A stretch of DNA of 64,000 nt, taken from positions 25,234,001-25,298,000 of the forward strand of contig JBHGNT010000001.1 in the NCBI GenBank assembly GCA_043228905.1. Reading direction: 5' to 3'. The DNA is from Azolla caroliniana (Eukaryota; Polypodiophyta). Below are positions 36,270 through 48,300 of this stretch, in pieces. The translations under genes were made by a program, and so were the position numbers. The notes beneath the pieces were generated by a model that saw nothing but the letters and a program-made list of their open reading frames with translations, was not told where the DNA came from and made no database searches. How positions within the stretch are numbered: the first letter of the stretch is position 1; each line of letters opens with the position of its first letter.

Positions 36270-37855
36270 TTATTATTATTTCACGTGTTTTGCTCATTAA
36301 TTAAGCTTCTCCCGAAACCGTTTAAGAACATTGAGCAAACCGAAATTGTCCTGGGCAGTTCCCGTAGCCTCGCCCCCCCCTCCCCCCCCCCCCCTTGGTC
36401 TCGCTCATCATCACAATACCCTCTTCACACTCATAGATTCCCATGTATCTCCCACCTTTGTTGGTGATGATGAAGACACGCCACGCCCCCAAGCGATCGA
36501 GACACCTTCGAATTCCAACACATTGATGGAGGCTAGTGTACTTGACGACGTTATAGTGCATCAAATGCTTCCATCCATCTGGCCACACGATTGTGATTGA
36601 CACTAATCTTTAAGAAAGAGTCCTAACAAAAAACCATTCAAAAATGTCAATTTTATATAGGTGAGTGCCATGGCTATGCCCATTAAAGCCCCCTCAACCA
36701 CCTCAAAACCAAAAGAATGACAAATTGCAAGACCACAACGTGTATCTCCAAACTAGAGCAATGCCCATGCTTGAAGCATATGGAAGTTTTAAGGGAATTA
36801 AGTTAGCCTCCAAGGGTTCTAGGTTAATGTATAGAATGAGACACGATCCAACGATAATGACAAGTAATTCCAATGATTACAATACTAATAGTTTATTTTG
36901 AAATGATTTATGTCGTCCTCGTAACGAGTGCTCTATGATTTGTCAAGACTTTTGAGAAGAAGTTGAGCTTGAGCACAAGTCACTAGTTTAGACAGGCATC
37001 CAAGCGTGGAGAAGAGTCGTGTGGTCTCTTTATTTCATGGAGAAGGTGTATCATGGTCACCAAGTGTTAATACCACCGTATTAACTACGGTATTTTGTCA
37101 AGGATTAATTGTCCACACATAAGCAATAATTTTATTGTTACCATGGACTAGGTTATGTACTGATAAGACCAAAACCCATAACCTTTTCTCTACAAAATTC
37201 AAAGACAAATTTAAGAGAAAATTAATTTCATGATTAGGTGTTACCTCCTATTGGTAGATGTCAAGATTTTGATTCCTGATATGAGTTTAAGGTCAACCCT
37301 CATTGTTAGACTTCATAGTTTTTACTCCCTAGTTTAATCTTGATGAAAATCATACTCTTAAGAGAACCTTATAGATTCCAAAACCAAGGTGTGTACAAGC
37401 AAGGCAAAGGAATATGGCTATATATGTGTTATAGGCATAACCTTACAAACCAATTCTATAACTAATTTTAATGGGTTAAGGGTATTACAGTCAAGAACTA
37501 GTATCCTAGGATTTGGATAAACCCATATGGACTTATGACACATGGGAACACCTAGTGTTCTATGAGCCTTACCTGCTTCCTTATAACACTTGATTTCAAG
37601 TGTCAACCGACAATGACAATCACTAATCTTACCCTTAAGATGTAGTGGCTGGCTTTGAAACCCTATCACATTTTAGACGAGACACGGTAAACTAGGAATG
37701 GTGATGGAGCGTTTTTGTTAAGGTTACAAACCTTAACTAACAACACGTGGAATTGTTATAGGTAAATCTAGTACTTATATGCATTTGCACGTGCTCCATG
37801 TTTTTTGCTCAATATTACTCACCTTTTTACATCTTTGGAAAAGGCAACCTTGAAA
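36183..37855. other. Spacer upstream of the PLAC8 gene
   Basis: (CTT)n at about 36232-36268 lies in the probable PLAC8 5' UTR. A C-rich run is at 36371-36393. No other gene seen. Confidence 0.4.
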
Positions 37856-38188
37856 TTAAAGGGCATCAAGTTGTTGAAGCTTGTGTCTTCCTCTTATTAA
37901 GTAATTCTCATGATGGAAATTAGTGTGATTTGTTAATACTTGAACTCGATGTTGCGGCCCAGCCAAGTAAGGTCTCCACTCCGTGGAAGTTGCCACTATA
38001 GCCACGAGCTCCTTGTCGTAGATGGGATAGTTGATTTCTGGAGCTGTGAATTTTTGGTAGTAGTCCGCCACCAGATGTAGGATGCCACTCCCTCCGCTAC
38101 TACCATGAGGTAATCTTTCTCTTTTTCGATGTTGCTTTCTTAGCATTTCCCTCTTTCTCATGACTCTCTTATGATGATATAGCCTCAT
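37856..38188 (-). pseudogene. Gypsy RNase H fragment
   Basis: Reads YYQKFTAPEINYPIYDKELV then TEWRPYLAGPQHRVQVLTNH, the RNase H region of Ty3/Gypsy pol (YDKELLAIV, WR.YL.G, V.TDH.NL), ending HKLQQLDAL. An isolated relic 4.6 kb from the RT fragment at 32.7-33.3 kb. Confidence 0.85.
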
Positions 38189-38584
38189 TAATATTTCCCT
38201 TTAGGATGATGTTAACCCTCGATTGTTGTAGATAAATATGTACAAGTTCTAAATGATCAGTCTCTCCTCTAAGCCCATATTTCTAATGAATGCAAATTTC
38301 GCAGTCTAGGCCAACCAATGTTTTCTCACCCTAAAATGTTTGAAAATTTAATGAAATTAGCAATCACATGTAACTCACTTCTGATTGCAACTAATGACTC
38401 CAACTAGGTCTAGAGAATGTGGGACAAATGGTGAAAATTGGAGAGCATAGAGATAAACAAGAGATTGAGGTAGAGGATTATCACACACACACACACAAAG
38501 CTTGGTGGTGCAATGCCAAAGTGATCCAAATTCCATTATAATCTAGTGATGGTGGTGTTGTTTCTTTCGTAATGAAAGTTACTA

Positions 38585-38800
38585 CTCACAAAAAGAGAGA
38601 GGTAGATAAGTAGATAGATAGATTTTGTTATCGTCTTCTGAGGTCAAATATGACCTATTTGACAAATAATAAACATGATCACGTAATACACATGAAAGTG
38701 AGTAGCAAATCTTGATGTTCAAGAACTTTACTAATGAATGTTGCAATTGAGATTGCACATAGGATTGGGTTAGGTCGAACATGTGTGGAAAGCAAGGTGA
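38585..38800 (-). mobile_element. Retroelement 3' end, copy C (minus)
   Basis: Antisense copy of the family at 15.0 and 30.7 kb. On the minus strand it ends ..ataggtcatatttgacct then cagaagacgataac and a CTAT-rich tail (palindrome at 38642-38655). Similarity stops near 38800, so the copy is shorter at its 5' end. Confidence 0.7.
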
Positions 38801-40050
38801 TGGGCTAAATACATACACAAAAACATTCCAGAGACAATACAAAAAAACAACCATTATTAACATTATCCATAAGTGGACTATAAAGCAATCATTGCTCACA
38901 TTGATTATATGCTTGCACACAACCTCATACATATAACATAAAAGACATACTATTATCCTTCAATGCAAGTGCATGAATAGATGTTTTTTTTAAAGTTTGG
39001 TGCCACATAATTTTCAAAGTTCTATTTGATTATTAGATAGACAATGGTTGGTTAGATAAATATTGCTTGTTTTAATGTTTTAATCTTTGCATAAATCGTG
39101 TAAATATTGAACAAGAAGAGCTTGTGCCCTATGTTATTACATATAAATGAATATGCATCATTGTTCCTTAAAGTTCTTTCATCGTCCACTATTGCAACAT
39201 AGATTGATCTCAAGGATGAGTCTCACAAAATATTGGCCTTATTTAGTAAAATAATATAAGTGTGCCTATTTTTTTACAATTTGTTTTGTAACTCCACATT
39301 TCTTTCTTTCGATTGGTCTTCCTTAATATTAAAAGGATGGCACTAGTTGATTTCAAGGGATTCAAAATGATTGAAAACATGATCTTAACACAAAGTCGAG
39401 TTACTACAATCGTGATCACCAAGCTATTATAAAGCCTCATTGGATGACATATATGCTATTTTAGGATGGACATCGACAAAGGAACAAATTGGGATTGTGG
39501 TCCAATGACAAATACAACAAGAGAGAAGATAAGCATAAAAGCTACATAGAGAAAACACCATTTGCCACTTGCCATCACGTTGTGTGCACGAATAAGGGGC
39601 TCAAGTAATTTGGCCACCCTACTTGTCAATGGTGGAGATATTTACATGATCTTCTTAGGCACGAGGTAAAAAGGAGAAGGGTTACAAAGAGGACTTGACT
39701 TAACGAGTGTGGCGGGTGATAATGTTGTCAGCATACAAATAAGTAGTCGATTGGGTTGGGGGTTCGGGAAACACGACAGAAGTCACATGACATCATCAAG
39801 GAACAAAATGAGTGGTTGATGGGGGCTCTGGAAACGTGACAAAAGTCACCGGACATCATCGAGGCTTAGAGTGAAATTCAAAATGAACCGAAGCAAAACC
39901 AAAACGAATAGTAAACATTTGAAACCAAACCAAACCATCTATGTATCTTTGAACTATAAACCATTAAGCCACGGTTTAACGGTTCGGTTCGGTTCGGTTC
40001 GAGCCGAAAGCAGGCCATTGCTAGAAGGAACACTAAATTAAGTAAAGTCC
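38801..40050. other. Intergenic spacer
   Basis: No gene recognised. A short gttcg-repeat (ggttcggttcggttcg) is at about 39980-40000. (CTT)n and (CATA)n runs at 40095-40155 are in the probable 5' UTR of the next gene. Confidence 0.4.
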
Positions 40051-40230
40051 ACGATGGGATCAATTGATGATTGCACGTTCTATTACTATACTATACCACA
40101 CACACATACATACATACATACATCTTCTTCTTCTTCTTCTTCTTCTTCTTCTTCATTTGACACAAAAACATATAACCCCCCAGAAACAGAGGATCTGCAG
40201 GCAGAGCCCTTCAACAACTTACAAGTGGTC

Positions 40231-43200
40231 ATGGCTTCTTCAACTGGACCTCTGGATGCAATACAATCAACACTAGCTGAGGCAGACCTAGAACATCATG
40301 ATGGTACGGAGCCTCAAAGCCAGATGGCAGTCTCTTCAGTTTGTGAGTCCTCAACTACAGGGCGGCCAAATGAGCTTATTGAACTCGATGGTAATAATTC
40401 ACAGGTATCCTCCACTATTTTTTCTCCCACCATTCCACTGAGTGCACACGTGCCAGAGCAGGATGAAAATGTTAGCCTCCTCAACGGCACGAATAGTGCA
40501 CGGACAACCGAAAAAGTTGTGGATCCTACAGGTTAGTTAAATCTCCAACTATTTGAAACTCAAAAGTGAGAAGATTTGTTGTGCATGCAGTTAAAAGATT
40601 TATATCCACAAGATAAGAGAAAGAGATTCACATAACTCTTGATAATCTGTTGGTAAAGATGGAGGGACATTAGAGAGAAGACAAATGAGATTCTAATGTT
40701 GAATTCAAACAGGGTCCCTGTATGTCGAATGATGTTTGAAGGGACACCATTCTCAATTTTACTATCTTACGATGCATCCTGATTGCAAAATTGGGTGACA
40801 TGGGGGGTTGGGTTTGACCTTGTTGGGGACTTCACGCATTTTCTTGACTTTGTCACCTTTGTGTTTAAATTGGTTAGGGGTGAGCTCTGACACAATCCAT
40901 TGCATGGTCCCATTCAGGAAGCATGATTGGCATAAAAACTTGAGTTGGTCTTCTTTTTTTATTGAGAGAGAGTGAGTCATTGACCACCTGGGCTCTAATC
41001 ACTGAGGAGGTGTTTAACCTTGTGGCACTCTGTATGTGATTTTATGAAGGATATCACCGCAGGATGTGGTTGAGGGATGTTATGAAGGATATCTCCGCAG
41101 GATGTTGTTGAGGGATACTGGGTGGAAAGTGTCCTTGAGTAGATCAAGCTTTTTCTTGTTGTCATCATTGAGAGAGCATTCCACAGGGGGTAGGAACCCT
41201 CTGATATGTACCTTGAGGTCATTTTTCAGTTGGAGGTGGCTCACATTAAGTTCACCATTTGTGCATTTCACAATCTTGGCAGTTGTTGTGTGTCCTTATA
41301 CGTTGAGTTTTATCTTCATGACAACAGTTCTTGGTTGTATGGGGAGAGTGTACCTTAACTACCCATGCTGCGATCCTCTCATGCCTAAGGCTTTTGCAGC
41401 CAAGAGTGGAGAGAGGAGAAGATTTCTGTTCACTGTGACTGCTGGATGTATCTTAATTTATAAGGTTTTTCAGCAGAGGCTAGAAGTGCACGTCTTCAAT
41501 TGTAACATCATACGATGCCATCAGGCATATTATTACCTTTAGTGAGATCTGAACCCAGAATTATGGGTTGATAAAAAAACCATGGATTACCTCTATAGGG
41601 AACAGTGAGTAAGGTTTTCTGAGGGAGTCCGGAAGTTCTTATACCTGAATGAACCACCTCATCAATATGTTATTCGTCGGTCTTATATGTCAGCGGAATT
41701 CGAAGACACTGGACTCGAAACTCATGTTTTTGTATATGCTTAACAGATGGAGCAAACATAAGAGGAACCATAAACTCAGTTCAACCATCAACACCATCTC
41801 CTGAATGCAAGAAAGCTGAAATCGATACAGCTGCACCATTTGAATCTGTGAAAGCAGCCTTGACTTTGTTTGGGGAGAGATTTGATGTGAAATCTCAGCA
41901 GCAAACTCGTCAAACACAAGTACCTAGTTTTGAGGTATCTATTTGAAAAACCCTTTTGCTAAATAACCATGATTGTTGTGCCAAGGTATAACAATGTTTT
42001 TTAACAGTTTTGTTTTTCAACCAGCGGAATACTGTATCAGAAGTGGATCTTCAAAAAACCCAAGATGACATTGCAGTATACAAAAAGAGACTTTCTGATA
42101 CAAAGGTTACTACAGGGGATATCCTCCTTGAACTTGAGAGTGTTAAAGGGCAAATTAAAGCAGGTTTAGCAAAATCAAAAGATGGCAAGATCATTAATTT
42201 TGTGCATGTTTCTGAAGTGGAAGTTACTGAGGCTAGCGAATCAGTAGAGGATGTAAAAGTAGCATCACAAAGAGCTACTGAAATGCACAAAGTAATGAAG
42301 GATATTGAAGATATGGAAGAGAAGCTTCTCTCACTGAAAGCTTCACGTGATATGGCAAAGAAAAGGCTTGAACAGTCTCGTATAAGTTTTGATAGTGTTT
42401 CCAAGACAAACGAAGAGCTTGTTGCAGAGCAAGCATCTCTACTTGAAGCCATGTCATCTGTTCAATCTGAACTTGTAGATGTAGAGGAGCAAGTGGAAAT
42501 ATTGAGATCTGGTGAAAACCTTGAATTATTGAAGACGACACACTCAAATTTGATAGATCAAATGACTGCCGAAACGAAGCTTCTCCAGTTGAAACTTGCT
42601 AAAACCAATTCTGCAGTAAGGAAGCTGAGAGAAGAACTTGCCGCAGCTAAAGGATTGGGTATAAAATCTGTAGCTAATATAGAAGTGAATGAAGATATTC
42701 AGAAAGTCAGATTACAACTGGATGAGGCAAAACATGAAAAACAGGGCAAAGTTGAGAAACTTGCTAAGATATCGGCAGAGCTTGATCATGTGAAGCCAAA
42801 ATTAGAGAAGGCAAGAGAGGAGCATGCCTCTCTCTCATCATCATTACTTTCATTGAAAGAAGAGAAAGAAAGAGCGAGAATCGAACTTGAAAGCATGCAC
42901 GAGAAAGAGCAAGTTGCATGTGCAACATTAGCATCTTTGCAAGATGAACTGCAAAAAGTGAAGGAATCATTATTATCTTCTCAAGATGGTGCAAGAAGAG
43001 CTTTGGAGGCAAAAGAAACACTGCCAGCAGCAATAAAACAAGCAGCATTAGAAGCTGACAAAGCAAAAGTCCAAGCTGAAGGATCAATAGTAGAGGAACG
43101 GAGAGCAAGGCATGAAATGGACCAATCAAAAGCAGCTATGAGCACAACATTGAGCCAAAATGCCGCCACTCTGAAGGAAGTAGAGGCAGCTCGTGCCTCG

Positions 43201-43830
43201 GAAACAATAGCTTTAGCCGAGCTCAAAGGCTTAATGAAATCGGAAGAACGTAATTACACTGATATGGAAACCGAATCCGAGAAAGGAACTGTCATCATAA
43301 TCTCGTCGGAAGAGTATAATTCGCTGAAACAAGCTGCCGACAAAGCCGAGGGCATTGCTGGGAAAAAAGTCGAAGAAGTTTTAGCCCTGGTGAAACGAGC
43401 TAAATCCGACCATGTTGCTGCTCAGGCAAGGCTTGATGACGTTGTAAAAAAGGTGGAGTTATCTCAGAAGGAGCTGGAGGAGGTCCTTAAAAGTGGTGAG
43501 GATGCACAAGTCACCAAATTGGAATGTGAAGCTGCCCTTAGAAAATGGAGAAGTGAACATGAACAACAACGTCAAAGAACCGGTATTCCTCCCAACCATC
43601 TAAGGGAAAGAAAGCTCAGAAATGATGAGCACCCTCCAGATGTCGGAAAACCTGACCCAGTAGCCCAAGATTTCAGCCGCATTGTACCAATGCCAGAAAG
43701 AGCTACTGGTAAGGACTATTTGCCCATGGAACTGGAAGGTGTATCATCACAAGAAAAAGAAAAACTAAAGAAAAAAACCTTCATCAAGCGATTCACTTCA
43801 GCGGTTTCTCGGAAAAAACCCCAAGACTAG
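40231..43830 (+). CDS. WEB-family coiled-coil protein (DUF827)
   Basis: Exons 40231-40531, 41747-41934 and 42025-43830; phases fit and the product is 764 aa. WEB1/PMI2-family proteins are plant coiled-coil proteins; Arabidopsis WEB1 supports the velocity of chloroplast photorelocation under blue light through cp-actin. Seen: an acidic, Ser-rich N-terminus, the family box PFESVKAALTLFGER (about residues 129-143), then about 450 residues of Lys/Glu/Ala/Leu coiled coil (e.g. RLQLDE-like heptads). Next comes the box VIIISSEEYNSLKQAADKAE, and a basic C-terminus (KKKTFIKRFTSAVSRKKPQD). I chose the ATG at 40231 (MASSTGPLDA) because the upstream in-frame ATG at 40054 would translate a CTT/CATA microsatellite. 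Which family member it is cannot be told. Confidence 0.85.
41046..41118 (+). repeat. 36-bp tandem duplication in WEB intron 1
   Basis: Two copies of a unit beginning atgaaggatatc.ccgcagga and ending tgagggat, within the first intron. The surrounding 40.78-41.5 kb may be an old insertion but was not identified. Confidence 0.7.
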
Positions 43831-44953
43831 TTAAAAAAGTGCCTTTTCAAGCACCATGACCCAAGATTGTGATATAAATATGAATTCTTTGAAGAGTCGG
43901 CACATTTAAGGAAACATTTCGTGTCGATGACTTGTTTTGAAGCTGTTGGGGTTCATGTCGTAACGTATCAAAGTGTCAACATTCTTAGCATTAGTTGGGG
44001 GTTCTATTCACACTCTAGGTGTGCATTTATTACAATGTACATACAAAATACATGATGAGCATTCTTTGTCTACATTATATAGAAAATGATATACATCTAT
44101 TCAGACTTGATAATTGTCTTAATATGCAATTCCAAGGAAATGTTTCCAAAATTCTACATGTATTTGAGACTTTCAAACCCATTATTGTGAAACCCCACGG
44201 CTTTTTACTTGAAAACCATTGCATAGACAACATATCACATATACCATCCCCATTTCATGGACGATGAAATGCCATACAATTTTGAGAAGAACTGAATTGG
44301 ATGTCTTTTTTTAAATATCCAAGCTTCAAGATTAGCCACTTGTATGCTAAAATATTCCCACACCATGGTTATGTGAAGATAATTCTGAAACAAATAAGAG
44401 ATATATATTTGTAGTTGTAAATCAAGTAAAAGATAACACATGGTAACATGACTCATAACTGTAAATGATTTTAAGAGGTAGGTGTGTTGTTTGCATGCAT
44501 TGGATAGATTGTGTGTGTGTGTGTGTGTGTGTGTGCATGTGTTATGTATATGTGAGAAGGATAGATTTTATTATCATCTTGGGGGGTCACATATGACCTA
44601 TGAGACAAAAAAATAGGATGTATTCATGTGCCATCCTCTCGTTAAAATTGCGTCTATTAAATATAGTATATATGCTCTTTATAATCGAGGAGATATGTGA
44701 TGAGAGTGTCGTGTCGATTTGTGGCTGGAAGCATTGCACACATGACATGTCATGAGATTCTTCTTTGTCTAGGAGGCGTGTGGGATATATATATACGTGC
44801 GTGCATGGCAACTACCAGATTTCGACATGGGGGTGGGCCATTCGATGATTCACCACACGTCTTCCAAATCGAGGTGGGAATGGGGGTGGGCGGGCGGGGC
44901 CGAGAGAATTGTGGTCGAAAGGAGAGCGACACAAGTCACACAAACTTATGGTC

Positions 44954-44992
<39 letters not shown>

Positions 44993-45172
44993 TTGGGAAA
45001 GGGTGTGTTATGTATGTATGTATGTATTTTATGTGTGTGTGTGTGTATGTATGTATGTAAGTATGTATGTATATGTATGTGTGTGTGTGTGTGTGTGGAT
45101 TGGAGGGATGGAGATGAGATTTTTTTTGAGCTCTGTCTTTTTTCCGCTTCGCTGAATGTGTTGTCATCCACA

Positions 45173-45203
<31 letters not shown>

Positions 45204-45347
45204 ATGATGATCGCAGAGAGAAAACAGTGATGGGTCGTGCATCCGATTCATTCTCGGGTTTCATTCTGCTCACCCATCCCTAACCTAATTAAGAGAATCA
45301 CCACTACCACCATCATCATCTTCTTCTTCTTCATCATCGTCATCATC
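43831..45347. other. Spacer: WEB 3' flank and next gene's promoter
   Basis: Holds retroelement copy D (44560-44640) and several microsatellites: (GT)n 44512-44535, (AC)n about 44957-44986, GTAT-rich 45008-45095, (TC)n about 45173-45200. The last lies about 150 bp upstream of the next start codon. Confidence 0.6.
44560..44640 (-). mobile_element. Retroelement 3' end, copy D (minus)
   Basis: On the minus strand it reads tttttttgtctcat, then GGTCATATGTGACC (44585-44598), then ccccaagatgataataaaat and an A/C/T-rich tail. Only the terminal piece is recognisable. Confidence 0.6.
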
Positions 45348-48300
45348 ATGGCCATGGCAACAAACTCTTTGCACTTGATGGCTTCTGCAAAGTGTTCAGA
45401 CAGAGATGGACGTTTCTCTTCTTCTTCTTCTTCTTCTTCTCGCAGACAGCGACTCTTGCGGCTGAATAGAAATCGGCGCAAAGTATTCAAACTCGACTGT
45501 GGGTCGTTGATTCAGAGGAGTAAAGGGTATGGTCTGATACCACCATCAAGGTGCAGTAATAAAAGCATGAATCAAATTCCAGAAGTATCTGAAGATTCAT
45601 GCACAAATGAATCAGATTCCATTTCCATATCTGACGGCGAAATTTGGTCAAAATTACCAGAAAAAACCTCTGAAACAGAAGTTTTTTCAACAGATTCTAG
45701 GAGGGGCTTCCTTATGAGAACTGCTCTATCAAGTTTAGCTATGGTTATATCAGCCGAAACAAGAAAATCCTTGGCTGCTGTGGATAATATACCATCTAAT
45801 TCAGCAATTAAAGAACCTACAGTTGTCCCAACACCTAAACCTGTGATACCTGAACAAGTGGAAAAGCCAAGTGGATCAAGGATCTACGACGCCACTGTTC
45901 TTGGGGAGCCCATTGCGGTTGGAAAAGACAAGGGGAGAGTGTGGCAAAAGATGCTTGCGGCACGCGTTGTCTATCTTGGAGAGGCGGAGAGTGTACCTGA
46001 TCCTGACGACAAGGTAAGAGATTAATATGATTGTTATTGTTGGATTAAAAGAACACCGCTATCAAGCCTAAATACAGCTAAGGGCATAAGGTCTAGTATT
46101 GGCATGACTATGTGCTCTAAAGGTTCAAATCTTTATAGCATAATCTCCAAGACCGAAGAATAAAGTATAGGGCTACATTATTATAGGCCTATAACATAGG
46201 TCTGCAATTGGAGGTGAATCTGTATGTACTGTTTGGAGATCTTACAATGATTGATTTTGTGCATATTTTTTGTTCTTGTACTCCAACTGATAAGAAATTT
46301 GTCAGCTTGCAGATACTGGAGCTTGAAATTGTCCGAACAATTAGAGACAAGTGTTTTGAGCTGAAACGACCAGTATCCCTTGCTTTACAGGCATTCCCAT
46401 GTACTTTGCAAGCTCAACTCAATGCATATATGAGCAAACGGTATTAATCCATATGCGTCTATATATGTGTTTTTTTATCACATTTAAATGGTTTATCATG
46501 TTGAGATTCTATCCATGAGTTTTTCATTGTTCAAATATGGTAAAAACGGAGAAATTGATCTGAATGCTAAAATTTGTGGGATGTATCATGTGACTAATCT
46601 TTATCCTTCTGAAAGATTGCAAGGTCTCTATCCAAGAACTAGTATATATTGAGTAGAAACAATAGAATGTGATTAAGAGGACATGTAAAAGCTACAGAAG
46701 CAAAATCACCTTGTTTTGTGCTATGATCTATCCATATTTCAGTTTTTTTCTCTTGAAAATACCGTTCTCTCTTGAATGATTATTTTATGCCACAATTGAA
46801 AATCATTTTTCTCAAAAGTAATCAAACATGTTTCACATTATCGAATACAAACATACGACCAACTTTACTTCCAGTGGCAATTAATTCATTATTTTTAGCA
46901 TGAGGAATTTCACAACCATCATTTGTAACTAGCACTGGGAGCTTCAGTTTTCTAATCGCAGTATTTTATGACAGAATTTCTGACAAGGAGTTACGAGAAC
47001 TGGTAGGAAACTGGTCTGATGAGCGGTGGAAAGAGTATCAACCACTACTACAATACTGCCGAAATAATGGAGTGCGACTTATGGCTGGTGGAGCACCATT
47101 AGAGGTATTTTCTCTCTTGGATCCATCGTTTACTTTGCATGTCAATTCATTATTTTGAGTTGTAATCTTATTCTTTATTTTCCAATGCTGCAATGCATAG
47201 TGCATGCATCTTTCTTCCGTATATGTCCTTTCATTATGTTGCGGATTGTGATATAATTCTGTCATTTTCAATGCTGGAATGCATAGTGCATGCATCTTTC
47301 TTCAGTGCCTGTCACTTCATTATGTTGAGGATTGTGATGTAATTCCGTCATTTTCAATTCTGGAATGCATAATGCACATGCATCTCGTTAGGATGGAAAT
47401 TTTTATGGACATTTCTTTGAGAGTATATCTAGCATATCCTTTGCATATTGCATAACATTCCAGGCTTGCATCAATATTATAGCAACAGATAGACGTACAA
47501 TGATTAAAATAAGAACGTGACTATGCAAAAGCTTCATTGCTCAAGGGGCAGAAATGGTCCAATGGTGAAATTGTGCAGAATCGCCGTAATTAACAATTTA
47601 GGAGGATCTCTTTCATGGTGTAGAAGAAGTGCTGGCCTACCAATCCAATTCTCAAAACTTAATGAAGAGTGAATATCATGGAAAAATCCTGGAATATTTT
47701 GGTAGAAGGGCTATGCATAAAAATTTCAGGATCATTTATACCAAATTCGACCCAAATATTGCATGATTAATGTTGTGTTATTCCAAGATTCAGTGCTTAG
47801 AAAAGATTGAATATCACACTTGAGGATGTGAAAACTGGAACTGTTATGCATTAAAATGTCCTCTGCCTTTCCTGCTTGCTAACACCTTGGATGACATGGT
47901 TTCACAATTGTATACATGAAAGTTCCTTTAGAAAGTAAAAATTTTCTTTGTCAAGGGACTCAGCAATATTGTAAGTTTGATAGCACATTTGGATATCCAG
48001 GTGCTGCGAACTGTCCAAGCCAAAGGTGTTCAAGGGCTGAGTGTTGCTGATAGGCGCAAATATGTTCCACCGATGGGAACTGGTTTTGGTTTGAACTCCA
48101 ATTCTTTAGTAAAACAACTTTCTCTTGCCGATGTCTTACCCAATGCCTCAGCTCCATTTGGGCCTGGTCCATATAATTTCGCTCAGGCACGACTTGTGGA
48201 GGATCATACTATGTCACAAGTTGTGTTACAAGGCATGACAGATGGAGGTGCTGTTGGTATTCTCATAGTAATTGTGGGGTCGTCACATGTCTTGTTTGGC

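Noticed and set aside
39976-40005. ggttcggttcgg array as interstitial telomere
   Set aside because: The unit ggttc does not match plant telomere repeats (TTTAGGG or TTAGGG) and the array is only a few units.
40054-40230. Upstream in-frame ATG for the WEB-family gene
   Set aside because: It would translate CATA and CTT microsatellites; the ATG at 40231 is a better start.
44797-45283. Open frames of Thr-His and Tyr-Val-Cys-Met repeats
   Set aside because: They are translations of (AC)n and (GTAT)n microsatellites in the promoter region of the next gene.
47183-47395. CRISPR-like regularly spaced repeats
   Set aside because: The 86-bp units are contiguous tandem copies without unique spacers, and the genome is a plant nucleus.
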